Assembly (NCBI GenBank): GCA_902778285.1
Contig: CACYXC010000022.1
Location: 1-50,449 of the forward strand
From: Oscillospiraceae bacterium
GTDB lineage: Bacteria > Bacillota > Clostridia > Oscillospirales > Oscillospiraceae
DNA: 50,449 bases
Direction: 5' to 3'
The notes under the pieces were generated by a model. That model saw only the letters and a list, made by a program, of their open reading frames with translations, was not told the origin of the DNA and made no database searches. Below, piece by piece: positions 1-8,405 of the stretch (its first letter is position 1; the number at the start of each line of letters is the position of its first letter). Made by a program: the position numbers and the translations under genes.

Positions 1-89
1 ATCGTCTTTGCGATGTGATCAACAACCTCTCCGCTGATATCGTTCGCAGCATCACCGGACGCAGCTGGATTTTGTCTTGTTTTAATTAG
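1..89 (+). CDS. Possible 3' end of an unidentified plus-strand gene (partial)
   Basis: One frame is open from the window edge to a TAG at 87-89 and would encode about 28 residues ending RSITGRSWILSCFN. The other two plus frames stop early. There is no start inside the window and I do not recognise the tail. It could be the end of a real gene that begins outside the window, or chance. The terminator-like hairpin at 153-191 lies downstream and would suit a gene ending here. Low confidence. Confidence 0.25.
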   Translation, partial: RLCDVINNLSADIVRSITGRSWILSCFN

Positions 90-152
90 GTTTTAGTATG
101 AAACAATATGGCATAATTGATTGATGAGACCGCGCTTTATTAAGAAGCAAAG

Positions 153-191
153 ATGCCCCCTGATGAAGATTTTTCAAACATCAGGGGGCAT
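153..191. terminator. Perfect 13-bp stem hairpin, probable bidirectional terminator
   Basis: ATGCCCCCTGATG at 153-165 pairs perfectly with CATCAGGGGGCAT at 179-191. On the plus strand it is followed by TCCTTTT. On the minus strand a looser T-rich run follows (CTTTGCTTCTT). It lies about 60 nt downstream of the stop of the minus-strand surface protein gene and downstream of the possible plus-strand ORF end, so it could serve both. Nothing else is seen between 192 and 251. Confidence 0.75.
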
Positions 192-251
192 TCCTTTTCA
201 CTATTAATGCTTGACGATTCCCAGTCAATGGGATACGTCTGCTGTATCAGA

Positions 252-3026
252 TCAGGTTGGGGCCTTGTCAGAGCGGCCGAACTGATCAAAGGTATAGTCT
301 ACGCCGCCGATTGTGAGCGTGGTGTTCATCGCGGCAGAACCATCGGCCTGGAAATAGTACCAGTTGGAACCAATCTGCTTCCAAACGCTTGACAGCATGG
401 CGCCGTCGCTCTGATTGAAGTAATAGCGCTTGTTGTCGATTTTTCTCGCTCCGGTAATCATCTGGCCGAGATTGGATTTATCGGTGCTCAGATAGAACCA
501 CTTGCTGCCGGAATAGAGCCAGCCGGTCTTCATGGAGCCGTCGCTGTTGAAGTAGTACCACTTGCTGTCGATCTGCTGCCAGCCGGTCAGCATGGCACCA
601 TCAGCTGCGCAGTAGTAACGCTTCTTGTCAACGGTGATCCAGCCGGTCCGCATGACACCGTCGGTGCCGAGGTAGTACCACTTGCCATCGACATACTGCC
701 AGCCCTTCTGCATGACGCCGTCGTTGTTGTAATAGTACCACTTGCCGCCGGACTTCTGCCAGCCGGTCTTCAGGGCGCCGCTGCTGCCGAAGTCATAGGT
801 CTTATCGCCGATCTTGACCTGGCCGGTCGCCATGATGCCCTTCGGCGCGGAATCGGGATAGAAGTAGTAGCGCTTGCCGTCGATGGTCTTCCAGCCGGTC
901 GTGGTGGAGCCGTCGGACTTCAGGTAGAACCACTTGTCGTTGGTCTTCAGCCAGCCGTCTTTCTGCATGACGCCATTGCTGTTGAGATAGTAGCTCTTGT
1001 TATCGACATAGATCCAGCCGGTCAGCTTGACGTTGTCCTTGAGGTAATACCAGTCGCCTTCCTCATAGACCCAGCCGGTGCGGGTCTTGCCCACCTGGTA
1101 GACGCCGTTTTTGTCGAACAGGCACCAGACGCCGTTGATCTTGACCCAGCCGGTCTGCATGATGCCGTCCTCATTGCAGTAGTAGGTGTTGCCGTTGAGG
1201 ATGACCCAGCCGGTCTGCATGGCGCCGTCGCTGCCCATGATGTATTTGTTGCCGCCGCTGGTGATGATGCCGGTCTGCATCACGCCCTTGCCATTGAAGT
1301 AATACCACTTGCCGTTGATCTGATTCCAGTAGGTGACGGGGTTGCCGCTGGTGTCGTAGTAGTACCACTTGCTGTCGATCTGCTCCCAGCCGTAGCGGTC
1401 CTTGTTGGGGTTGAGAACGCCGTTTGCGTCAAAGAAGTACCAGGTGCCGTCGATCTTTTCCCAGCCGGTGGCCATCGCGCCGGAGCTGGTCAGATAGAAG
1501 ACCTTGTCGTTGTCGCGCAGCCAGCCGGTCTGCATGGCGCCCTTCTCGTCAAAGAAGTACCACTTGTTCTTGACCTGATTCCAGCCGGTGACGAGCTTGC
1601 CGTTCTTGACATAGAACCAGACGCCGTCCTGGATCTGCCAGCCTTCCTTTTTCAGGTCGACCTTCTTCTCGGGGCCGGGCACCACGCTGGAATCCCACGC
1701 ACCGGTCTCGTCCAGGAAATACCAGGTGTCGCCGTCCTTGATCCAGCCGGTCTGCATGACGCCCTTGTCGTTCATATAGTACCACTTGCCGCCGGACTGG
1801 ACCCAGCCGGTCTGCATGGCGCCGGAGCCGTTGAAGTAGTACCAGTTGTCACCTTCCTTGTACCAGTAGGTGTTCATGACGCCGTTTGCGTCGAGATGAT
1901 AGGTCTTGCCGCCGACGGTGATCCACTGATTGACGACCAGACGGCCGTTGGCGTCGTAGTAATACCATTTGTCGCCGCTCTTGACCCAGCCGCGGTTGGT
2001 GGAGCCCTGGTCCTGCACGGTCCAGGTCAGCGTGCCGCCGTAGTCCTTCATGACGCTCTCGGTCCAGCTGCTGTCGCCGCCGGGGAAGTACGCGGCCGCC
2101 GTGACGAGCTTGAAGGCGGTATCACTGATCGTGGGGGCCTTGCCGCGGAAAATGACGGTGTTGAGCTTGCTGCATTCGGAGAAGGCCTTGGCCCCGATGC
2201 TCGTCACGAGCGCGGGGATGGTGACGCTGGTCAGGGAGATGCAGCGCTCAAAGCAGCTGGCGGGGATGGCGGTCAGGCTGGCAGAGAAGGTGACGCTCGC
2301 CAGCGCGGAGCAGTCGGAAAACGCCTTCTCACCGAGGCTCGTGACCGTGTCGGGCATGGTGATGCTGACCAGCTTGGTGCAGCCGGCGAAAGCGCTCGCG
2401 CCGATGCTGCCCAGCGTGCTCGGCAGGGAGACGGACGTCAGCTTGGTGCAGCCCTCAAAAGCGGAATCGCACAGGCTGGTGATGCTGCTGTTGACCGTCA
2501 CGGAGGTGATGATCTGCGCCACGTCGGACTCGCTCAGCCAGGGCGTAGAGGTGACCGCACCGCTGCCGTTGATGATGAGGTTGCCGGTGGTCAGGTGCAG
2601 CGTAGCAGTGGCATCCGCGCCGCAGTTCCAGCTCTTGGTGTCGGCGTCTGCCGCGTCGTCGTCCACGGACTCGGAATCGCCCTCGACCAGGAACGGGTCC
2701 TCAAATTCCTCGGGTTCCTCAGCGGGGGCTTCCTCGGTGGGCTCTACCGCGGGCTCCTCAATGGGAGCTTCCTCGGCGGGCTCTACCGCGGGCTCCTCAG
2801 CGGCGGCCTCCTCGGTGGGCTCTTCCGCAGGCTCCTCGATGGGAGCTTCTTCGGCGGGCTCCTCCGCGAGAGCTTCCTCAACGGGAGCTTCCTCGGCGAA
2901 AACTTCCTCCGCCGGAACCTCCTCCGGGAGGGCCTCCTCGCCGTCATCGGCGAAAGCAGTCACCGGGAGAAGAGAGAGGCACATGATCAGTGCCATCAGA
3001 AACGCTATAACTCGCTTGCTGTTCAA
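252..3026 (-). CDS. Secreted surface protein: acidic repeats, BspA-type LRRs, about 27 GW cell-wall-binding repeats
   Basis: The 924-aa protein starts with TTG behind AAGGAAG. Residues 1-27 form a signal peptide ending near AFADDG. Residues about 28-130 are a Glu/Ala/Pro tract of EEAPxEEP-like repeats. About 140-320 matches LRR_5 (BspA) repeats with the ITSLGEKAFSDCSALASV pattern. From about 340 to the end there are about 27 units of roughly 20 aa of the type GWxxxxGKWYYFNxxGxMQT, the choline/glucan-binding (cell wall-binding) repeat family. Such repeats attach proteins non-covalently to wall or teichoic-acid polymers, and BspA LRRs often mediate adhesion. No enzyme domain is visible, so an adhesive or structural role is inferred. 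It has its own consensus promoter and a downstream terminator, so it is monocistronic. The repeats make copy-number change by recombination likely. Confidence 0.88.
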   Translation of the reverse strand: MNSKRVIAFLMALIMCLSLLPVTAFADDGEEALPEEVPAEEVFAEEAPVEEALAEEPAEEAPIEEPAEEPTEEAAAEEPAVEPAEEAPIEEPAVEPTEEAPAEEPEEFEDPFLVEGDSESVDDDAADADTKSWNCGADATATLHLTTGNLIINGSGAVTSTPWLSESDVAQIITSVTVNSSITSLCDSAFEGCTKLTSVSLPSTLGSIGASAFAGCTKLVSITMPDTVTSLGEKAFSDCSALASVTFSASLTAIPASCFERCISLTSVTIPALVTSIGAKAFSECSKLNTVIFRGKAPTISDTAFKLVTAAAYFPGGDSSWTESVMKDYGGTLTWTVQDQGSTNRGWVKSGDKWYYYDANGRLVVNQWITVGGKTYHLDANGVMNTYWYKEGDNWYYFNGSGAMQTGWVQSGGKWYYMNDKGVMQTGWIKDGDTWYFLDETGAWDSSVVPGPEKKVDLKKEGWQIQDGVWFYVKNGKLVTGWNQVKNKWYFFDEKGAMQTGWLRDNDKVFYLTSSGAMATGWEKIDGTWYFFDANGVLNPNKDRYGWEQIDSKWYYYDTSGNPVTYWNQINGKWYYFNGKGVMQTGIITSGGNKYIMGSDGAMQTGWVILNGNTYYCNEDGIMQTGWVKINGVWCLFDKNGVYQVGKTRTGWVYEEGDWYYLKDNVKLTGWIYVDNKSYYLNSNGVMQKDGWLKTNDKWFYLKSDGSTTTGWKTIDGKRYYFYPDSAPKGIMATGQVKIGDKTYDFGSSGALKTGWQKSGGKWYYYNNDGVMQKGWQYVDGKWYYLGTDGVMRTGWITVDKKRYYCAADGAMLTGWQQIDSKWYYFNSDGSMKTGWLYSGSKWFYLSTDKSNLGQMITGARKIDNKRYYFNQSDGAMLSSVWKQIGSNWYYFQADGSAAMNTTLTIGGVDYTFDQFGRSDKAPT

Positions 3027-3085
3027 GAAAACACTTCCTTTACGAAACAGAACTGTTCACAGAATGTTACTGGAATGTAATAAAT

Positions 3086-3114
3086 ATTATAGTTTGAGCC
3101 AGCCCCCTTGTCAA
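3086..3114 (-). promoter_or_regulatory. Sigma-A promoter of the surface-protein gene
   Basis: On the minus strand TTGACA (3114-3109) is followed after 17 nt by TATAAT (3091-3086), a perfect consensus. It leaves a 5' UTR of about 55 nt containing the direct repeat ACATTC before the AAGGAAG ribosome site. The perfect match suggests strong constitutive expression. Confidence 0.85.
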
Positions 3115-3161
3115 GCATTATTTACCGTCGAAACGATGAAAAAACTGGGGGAGCGGCCAGC

Positions 3162-3198
3162 AAAAACGGCGTCCTTTCCGAATAGAAAGGCGCCGTTC
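3162..3198 (-). terminator. Rho-independent terminator of greA-lysS
   Basis: Read on the minus strand, AACGGCGCCTTTC pairs with GAAAGGACGCCGTT across a short loop and runs into TTTTTG. It starts about 10 nt after the lysS stop. The stem has one bulge. Confidence 0.85.
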
Positions 3199-3207
3199 TC
3201 ACCTTTT

Positions 3208-4707
3208 TCAGTTGTTCTCCGGCTTCATTGTCGGGAACAGCAGCACGTCGCGGATGGAGGGAGAATCGGTCAGCAGCATGACCAGGCGGTCGATGCCGTA
3301 GCCGATGCCGCCCGTGGGAGGCATGCCGATCTCGAGGGCGTTGAGGAAGTCCTCGTCCGTGTGGTTGGCCTCGGCGTCGCCGGCGGCGGCCAGCGCGTCC
3401 TGCGCGGCGAAGCGCGCGCGCTGGTCGATGGGGTCGTTGAGCTCGCTGTAGGCGTTGCACATCTCGCGGCCGTAGATGAAGAGCTCGAAGCGCTCGACCT
3501 TGGAGGGGTCGGAGGGCTTGCGCTTGGTCAGGGGGCTGATCTCCACAGGGTGGTCCATGATGAACACCGGCTGGATCAGCTGCTCCTCGCAGTAGGTCTC
3601 AAAGAAGAGGTTGATGATGTCGCCGCGCTTGTGACGCGCCTCGACCTCAATGCCGCGCTCCTTTGCAAGCGCTCTGGCCTCCTCCTCGGTGGCGACGGCG
3701 TCAAAGTCAACGCCCGCCCAGCGCTTGACCGCCTCGGTCATGGTCAGGCGCTCAAAGGGCTTGCCGAGGTCGATCTCGGTCCCCTGATAGCTGATCGTCG
3801 TCGTGCCGCAGACCGTCTTCGCCAGATGCCGGAAGAGATCCTCCGTCAGGTCCATCATGCCGTTATAGTCGGTGTAGGCCTGATAGAGCTCCATGAGCGT
3901 AAACTCAGGGTTGTGGCGGGTGTCGAGGCCCTCATTGCGGAAGACACGGCCGATCTCGTAGACCTTCTCGAGGCCCCCGACGATCAGGCGCTTGAGGTAC
4001 AGCTCCAGTGAGATGCGCAGGCGCACATCCTCGTCAAGCGCGTTGTAATGCGTCTCGAAGGGGCGGGCCGCCGCGCCGCCGGCGTTGGCGACGAGCATGG
4101 GCGTCTCGACCTCCATGAAGCCGCGCGCGTCGAGGAAGCGGCGGATCTCGCTGATGATCAGGGAGCGCTTGATAAAGGTATCGCGCACGTTGGGGTTGAC
4201 GATCAGGTCCACATAGCGCTGACGATAGCGCGCGTCCACGTCGGTCAGGCCGTGGAACTTCTCGGGCAGCGGCTTGAGCGACTTCGACAGCAGCGTGAGC
4301 GAATCGGCGTGGACCGTGGTCTCGCCGGTCTTGGTCTGAAACACGGTACCGGTGACGCCAATGATGTCGCCGATGTCCATCTTCTTGAAAAGGGCGTACT
4401 CGTCCGGGCCGATGCCGTCGCGCGCCACATAGATCTGCAGCAGGCCCTCGCGGTCCTGCAGCTTGCAGAAGGAGGCCTTGCCCATGACGCGCTTGACCAT
4501 CATGCGCCCGGCGACGGAGACTTCCTTTCCCTCCAGCTCGGCAAAATGCGCGAGCACCTCGGTGCTGTGGTGGCTGACTTCGTACTTTGTGATCTGGAAG
4601 GGGTCTCTCCCCTCCTGCTGCAGCGCGGCCAGCTTGTCCCGCCGTACCTGCAGGATCTCGCTCAGCTCCTGCTCGGGAGCGGCGCTCAGATTCGAATTGT
4701 CACTCAT
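3208..4707 (-). CDS. lysS: Lysyl-tRNA synthetase, class II
   Basis: The 499-aa protein has the normal length for bacterial LysRS. It charges tRNA-Lys with lysine in the cytoplasm. An N-terminal OB-fold anticodon-binding domain covers about residues 55-150. The class II core follows, with motif 2 at about 254-270 ([17 protein letters not shown]) and motif 3 at about 466-479 ([14 protein letters not shown]). The start has AGGAGAG 7 nt upstream. It is downstream of greA, with a GC-rich 11-bp hairpin in the 68-nt spacer and a terminator after its stop. No T-box leader is visible, so expression probably follows the greA promoter. Confidence 0.97.
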   Translation of the reverse strand: MSDNSNLSAAPEQELSEILQVRRDKLAALQQEGRDPFQITKYEVSHHSTEVLAHFAELEGKEVSVAGRMMVKRVMGKASFCKLQDREGLLQIYVARDGIGPDEYALFKKMDIGDIIGVTGTVFQTKTGETTVHADSLTLLSKSLKPLPEKFHGLTDVDARYRQRYVDLIVNPNVRDTFIKRSLIISEIRRFLDARGFMEVETPMLVANAGGAAARPFETHYNALDEDVRLRISLELYLKRLIVGGLEKVYEIGRVFRNEGLDTRHNPEFTLMELYQAYTDYNGMMDLTEDLFRHLAKTVCGTTTISYQGTEIDLGKPFERLTMTEAVKRWAGVDFDAVATEEEARALAKERGIEVEARHKRGDIINLFFETYCEEQLIQPVFIMDHPVEISPLTKRKPSDPSKVERFELFIYGREMCNAYSELNDPIDQRARFAAQDALAAAGDAEANHTDEDFLNALEIGMPPTGGIGYGIDRLVMLLTDSPSIRDVLLFPTMKPENN

Positions 4708-4729
4708 TCTTTTCTCTCCTGTAAACGGA

Positions 4730-4756
4730 CACGGGCGGCCACGAGGGCCGCCCGTG
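4730..4756 (-). other. Intercistronic hairpin between greA and lysS
   Basis: CACGGGCGGCC (4730-4740) pairs perfectly with GGCCGCCCGTG (4746-4756) over a 5-nt loop. On the minus strand only TCCGTTT follows, so it is at best a weak terminator. It may attenuate lysS or stabilise the 3' end of greA mRNA. Confidence 0.55.
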
Positions 4757-4775
4757 GGAATATCAATAAGAAGGC

Positions 4776-5267
4776 TCAGCTGTTCTCCACGGACAGGATT
4801 TCAAACCTGAGCTCGCCCGCGGGCGCGAGTACCACGACGGTCTCGCCGGCACGGTGGCCGATCAGGCCCTGGCCCAGCGGGGAGTCATCGGAAATGCGGC
4901 CGGCCTTGGGGTTTGCCTCCTGGCTGCCGACGATCTCATAGGTCTCCTCGAAATCATCCTCCACGTCGCGCACACGCACGACGCTGGAGAGTGTCACGGT
5001 GTCCTTCGGGACGTCATGATCGATATTGTCCACGATCTCGGCGTTCTCGATCAGGACCTTCAGCTCCGCGATCTTGGAGTAAAGCTTGCCCTGCTCCGCC
5101 TTCGCCTCGTCGTATTCGCTGTTCTCGGACAGATCGCCGAAGCTCCTCGCTTCCTTGATCAGCTCCGCAACCTCTTTTTCGCGAACAGTCTCCAGATACT
5201 GCAGTTCCTGTTTGATCTCGTCCAGGCGCTCCTGGCTCATCTTAAAACGATTGCTGTTGCTGGCCAT
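4776..5267 (-). CDS. greA: Transcription elongation factor GreA
   Basis: The 163-aa protein is full length for GreA. It binds the RNA polymerase secondary channel and stimulates cleavage of backtracked transcripts. The N-terminal coiled-coil hairpin (about residues 8-80) has the acidic tip region [13 protein letters not shown]. The C-terminal FKBP-like domain ends with [20 protein letters not shown]. The ATG has AAAGGAG 8 nt upstream. It is the first gene of greA-lysS and is driven by a consensus promoter. Confidence 0.96.
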   Translation of the reverse strand: MASNSNRFKMSQERLDEIKQELQYLETVREKEVAELIKEARSFGDLSENSEYDEAKAEQGKLYSKIAELKVLIENAEIVDNIDHDVPKDTVTLSSVVRVRDVEDDFEETYEIVGSQEANPKAGRISDDSPLGQGLIGHRAGETVVVLAPAGELRFEILSVENS

Positions 5268-5314
5268 GAATGAAAACTCCTTTACTGAATCGTTCAGGCA
5301 TTTTTAACCAAATA

Positions 5315-5344
5315 ATTATACTCGCTTTTTGTACACTGTGTCAA
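5315..5344 (-). promoter_or_regulatory. Sigma-A promoter of greA-lysS
   Basis: On the minus strand TTGACA (5344-5339) is followed after 18 nt by TATAAT (5320-5315), both perfect hexamers. It lies about 45 nt upstream of the greA ATG. Confidence 0.85.
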
Positions 5345-5398
5345 CTTAATTCTTTCTCTTTCCGTAAACACCCGATTCGATGGGCATTAGGGGGAGTT

Positions 5399-5757
5399 CA
5401 GAGGGGTTCTCCCCTCTGATTTTCGCCTCGCAAGGCGAAAACAAATGGAATCGTTTTTTCCGGGGGCATGTACCTCGGAAAAAAACTTCTCGCTCCGCAA
5501 GTGTGCACGCAGTCGTCCTCACAAGCTCCGTATCGTCTCGCTTCCGTGCTTGGCACGAAAGCTCGCTCACTCCTCTGTTCGTCCTCTCACATTCAAAGCC
5601 TGATGCTTTGAATGTGGAAGGAAAACAGAAGGAGCGGACATGTAGCTTTCGCCAAACTTGGCGGAAGCGGAATAGAGCGAGTTTTGTTTGACGCGCGTGT
5701 GCGCGCAGCGGAGTGCAGCCTTTTAGCTTTTTATCCCCGCAAGGGGATGAAAAGTTA
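5399..5757. repeat. Non-coding hairpin array between the S41 gene and the greA promoter
   Basis: This stretch has no supported gene. It is a chain of inverted repeats: 5399-5406/5411-5418 (CAGAGGGG), 5420-5428/5433-5441 (TTTTCGCCT), 5453-5462/5476-5486 (GTTTTTTCCG), 5588-5599/5605-5616 (CACATTCAAAGC, 12 bp perfect), 5645-5655/5658-5668 (GCTTTCGCCAA, one wobble) and an ATCCCC/GGGGAT hairpin at 5740-5755 next to the S41 stop. The architecture resembles the array inside the V-ATPase operon at 42981-43160. It is probably a mobile or degenerating intergenic repeat. Short open frames in it have no ribosome sites or family resemblance. Confidence 0.7.
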
Positions 5758-5759
5758 CT

Positions 5760-7007
5760 TTAGCTCAAATATTTCAGCGCGGTCATCAGCTGCTCGTCCG
5801 CCGAGATACTGGCCGTACCGGAGTCGCCGCCGGTTGTGCCCTCGGTGGTGCCGGTGGCGGACTCGTCGCTGTTGAAGACGATCATATCGGGTACCACGCC
5901 GCCGACCTTGGAGATGTCGGTGCCGTTCGGAGTCAGGTAGCTTCGGGTGGACAGACGGATAGCGCTGCCGTCCGCAAGCGGAATGGTCTCCTGCGAGCGG
6001 GTGCTGCCGCTGGTGGATTCGCCCATGAGCGTTGCGCGCCGGTACTCCTTGAGCACAGCGGCGCAGAGCTCGGACTCGCGGAAGGTGCCGCCGTTGATGA
6101 GAACGACCATCGGGAACTGGATCCACATGCCGTCCGAGTTGCTGACCTCGGCGCTGCCGTCCTTGCTCACCTCGGAGAAGAGACGGCCCTCCGGCAGCAG
6201 ATAGTCCAGCAGGATCCGCACCTCTTCCGAGAGGCCGCCCGCGTTGTTGCGCAGGTCGAGCACACAGGAATCCGCGCCCTGGGCCATGAAATACTCGATG
6301 GCATCCACGGCGGCCTGTCCGCTGCCCGCTTCAAAATTCTTGACCTGGACGTAGACGGCCCCGGTTTTTTCAAGGCGGGAGAGAACGGCGTTGGAGTTGA
6401 AGTTGGTGCAGTCAACATCCAGGTTGTACTGGTTGTTGATTTCCAGCTGGAACTTGCTGTTGAGCTTGGAGCGGATCAGCGTACGCACCTGGTCGGTGGA
6501 GAAGGCGGAGACCTTCTGTCCGTCCACGGCGGTGATCAGCATACCCTGCGTCACCCCGGCCCAGGCCGCGGGAGAGCCCGGATAGACGGCGATGACCTGG
6601 AAGCCGCCGAGGGTATCATCCTTGACCAGCGACATGCCGATGTCGGAATAGTCGTTGGACGAGGAGAGCTGATACGTGCGGTACTCGTCCGCGTTCATGA
6701 AATAGCTCCATTTGTCGCCCAGTCCCGAGACCATGGCGGCCGCGGCGGACTGCCCCATCGAAACACGGTCCACCGGGTCGATGAACTTCTCATCCAGCAG
6801 GTCCTTGATCTCGATGTAGCGCATGGCCTCGTCAAAGTCTTCTTTGCCGCCCACGCGCTTGAGCATGCTGTTGTAGGTCCAGTAGTACATGCCGCCGCCC
6901 ACGAGCGCCAGCAGGATCACGACCGCGCGCAGGCTGATGCCGATGCTGAAAAAGCCGTGGATAAATTGTCCGACCCGGCGTAAGATTCTGCCCAATATCC
7001 GTCCCAA
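5760..7007 (-). CDS. S41-family (CtpA/CtpB-like) protein, predicted catalytically inactive
   Basis: The 415-aa protein starts with TTG, 7 nt after GGAGG. It has an N-terminal membrane anchor (about 24-43), an S41 N-terminal helical region, a PDZ domain (about 118-175) and an S41 core with the conserved DLRNNAGGL (251-259) and SYLTPNGTDI motifs. Active CTPs carry GTxSAxE with the nucleophilic Ser and GExTxGKG with the general-base Lys. Here the first reads GGTFRESE (Arg310 in place of Ser) and the second GESTSGST (Ser335 in place of Lys). Both catalytic residues are therefore lost while the fold is kept, pointing to a pseudoprotease. It is the last gene of the FtsEX/M23 cluster, outside the membrane, and might scaffold or regulate the M23 enzymes. 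That role is inferred. A disordered Thr/Gly/Glu stretch (about 380-400) precedes the C-terminus. Confidence 0.88.
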   Translation of the reverse strand: MGRILGRILRRVGQFIHGFFSIGISLRAVVILLALVGGGMYYWTYNSMLKRVGGKEDFDEAMRYIEIKDLLDEKFIDPVDRVSMGQSAAAAMVSGLGDKWSYFMNADEYRTYQLSSSNDYSDIGMSLVKDDTLGGFQVIAVYPGSPAAWAGVTQGMLITAVDGQKVSAFSTDQVRTLIRSKLNSKFQLEINNQYNLDVDCTNFNSNAVLSRLEKTGAVYVQVKNFEAGSGQAAVDAIEYFMAQGADSCVLDLRNNAGGLSEEVRILLDYLLPEGRLFSEVSKDGSAEVSNSDGMWIQFPMVVLINGGTFRESELCAAVLKEYRRATLMGESTSGSTRSQETIPLADGSAIRLSTRSYLTPNGTDISKVGGVVPDMIVFNSDESATGTTEGTTGGDSGTASISADEQLMTALKYLS

Positions 7008-7032
7008 AATAAAACCTCCAAGTCATGGCTTA

Positions 7033-7058
7033 GCCGGACAGTGAAAACACTGTCCGGC
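7033..7058 (-). other. Perfect 11-bp hairpin between M23 and S41 genes
   Basis: GCCGGACAGTG (7033-7043) pairs perfectly with CACTGTCCGGC (7048-7058) over an AAAA loop (TTTT on the transcript). No T run follows on the minus strand. It lies in the 80-nt spacer and may act as an mRNA stability or processing element that sets different levels for the S41 gene and the hydrolases. Confidence 0.5.
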
Positions 7059-7087
7059 AGCCAGCTCAAATACGCTGAGTATTCATT

Positions 7088-8380
7088 TCATTCGCCCGCG
7101 TCCTGCGAGAAAGTCAGGCCCGAGAAGAACTGTTCGGGGTCGATCCGGCTGCCGCCGGAGAAGATCTCAAAATGACAGTGCGGGCCGGTGGCGATCCCGC
7201 TGCTGCCGACATAGCCGATCGTCTCGCCCTTGGAGACGACCTGCCCGGAGCTTACGGAGATCGACGACATGTGCCCGTAGAGCGTCACATAGCCGTTTCC
7301 GTGGTTGATCATCACGCAGTTGCCGTAGCCGCCCTTGACGCCGGCAAATGAGACCGTGCCGCCGTCGGCTGCGACGATCGCCGCGCCGTATCCCGCGCCG
7401 ATATCAATGCCGGAGTGATTCTTCTGTTCCCCGGTGATCGGGTGTACGCGCAGGCCGAAACGGCTCGTGATGTAGGTACAGGACGGGACGGGCCAGCCGA
7501 AAACGCCGGTTCCCGTCACGCTGCCGGCGCTGCTCGAGCCGGCGGCGGGCTGAGGGGCAGCCGCGGCAGCAGCTGCCGCAGCGGCAGCTTCCGCTTCCCT
7601 GCGTCTGCGCTCCTCTTCCTGACGCTGGCGCTCCAGTTCCGCAACCAGTTCGGAGAGCTGTCTGTCGGCCTCTTCCTCTTCCGCGCGGATCGCATCGACC
7701 TCTTCCTGGTTGCTGTCGATATCCGCCTGCAGAGTGAGGATGAGATCCGTGGCCTCGTCGATCTCGGCCTGAAGCTCCTCCTGCTGCTTCTGAAGTTCGG
7801 CTTTTTTCCCCTCAAGCTCCGTTTTGAACGCCTCGTAGTCGGCCTTCACCTGCTCGGTATGCTCCCGGGCGGCGCGGTAGGCCTCTTCCAGCTGCTTATC
7901 GCTCTGCATGATCTCCCCCACGTCGTCCATGACGGTGAGGAATTCACTCAAGCTGGAGGTCCGGAGTACCATGGCCAGGATACCGTATCCCCCGTTTTCC
8001 TCCATGGCGCGGATGCGGACGCGATAGCGCTCCAGCTGCTCGGCCTCCAGCGTTCTGGCGGCGTCGACCTCACGGGCTTTGGCGGAGATCATCTCATCGT
8101 AGATCGCGATCTCCTCGTTATTGAGCTGGATCTGCTGCAGGGTGTAGGCGTTTCGCTCATCCATGGCGCGCTTGCGCTCCATGACGCCCGCCTGCTCGGC
8201 CTCCAGCTGATCCACAACCGCCTGCTTCTCCTGACGCTTGGCCGCAATGGCGTCGCGCTCGGCACGCATGGCGTTGACCTCATCCTGAGTCACCGCGAAG
8301 GCGGGGACGGGCACAGCGCTCAGGCAGAGCGCGCACACCAGCGTCAGGGCGAGGATTTTGAAAAAAAGTCGTTTGTTCAT
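7088..8380 (-). CDS. PcsB-like coiled-coil M23 peptidoglycan endopeptidase (copy 1)
   Basis: The 430-aa protein has a signal peptide (1-29, ending AFA), a long coiled coil (about 32-260) and an Ala-rich linker (about 264-290). The coil contains a PcsB-type segment around 119-170 (RYRVRIRAMEENGGYGILAMVL). A C-terminal M23/LytM domain (about 300-415) keeps the zinc ligands H322, D326 and H403, plus H370 and H401. M23 enzymes cut peptidoglycan cross-links. PcsB-type coils dock on FtsX, and this gene follows ftsX in the same cluster, so FtsEX-activated septal hydrolysis is the likely role. It is paralogous to the gene at 8406-9704 and 25 nt downstream of it. No convincing Shine-Dalgarno precedes its ATG. 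Confidence 0.93.
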   Translation of the reverse strand: MNKRLFFKILALTLVCALCLSAVPVPAFAVTQDEVNAMRAERDAIAAKRQEKQAVVDQLEAEQAGVMERKRAMDERNAYTLQQIQLNNEEIAIYDEMISAKAREVDAARTLEAEQLERYRVRIRAMEENGGYGILAMVLRTSSLSEFLTVMDDVGEIMQSDKQLEEAYRAAREHTEQVKADYEAFKTELEGKKAELQKQQEELQAEIDEATDLILTLQADIDSNQEEVDAIRAEEEEADRQLSELVAELERQRQEEERRRREAEAAAAAAAAAAAPQPAAGSSSAGSVTGTGVFGWPVPSCTYITSRFGLRVHPITGEQKNHSGIDIGAGYGAAIVAADGGTVSFAGVKGGYGNCVMINHGNGYVTLYGHMSSISVSSGQVVSKGETIGYVGSSGIATGPHCHFEIFSGGSRIDPEQFFSGLTFSQDAGE

Positions 8381-8405
8381 AGGGTATGTACGAAGTCAAA
8401 CTGCC

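Noticed and set aside
4708-4775. T-box or riboswitch upstream of lysS
   Set aside because: The spacer is only 68 nt and contains just a GC-rich hairpin.
5346-5875. Small plus- and minus-strand ORFs in the greA-S41 gap
   Set aside because: They coincide with inverted repeats, lack ribosome sites and match no family.
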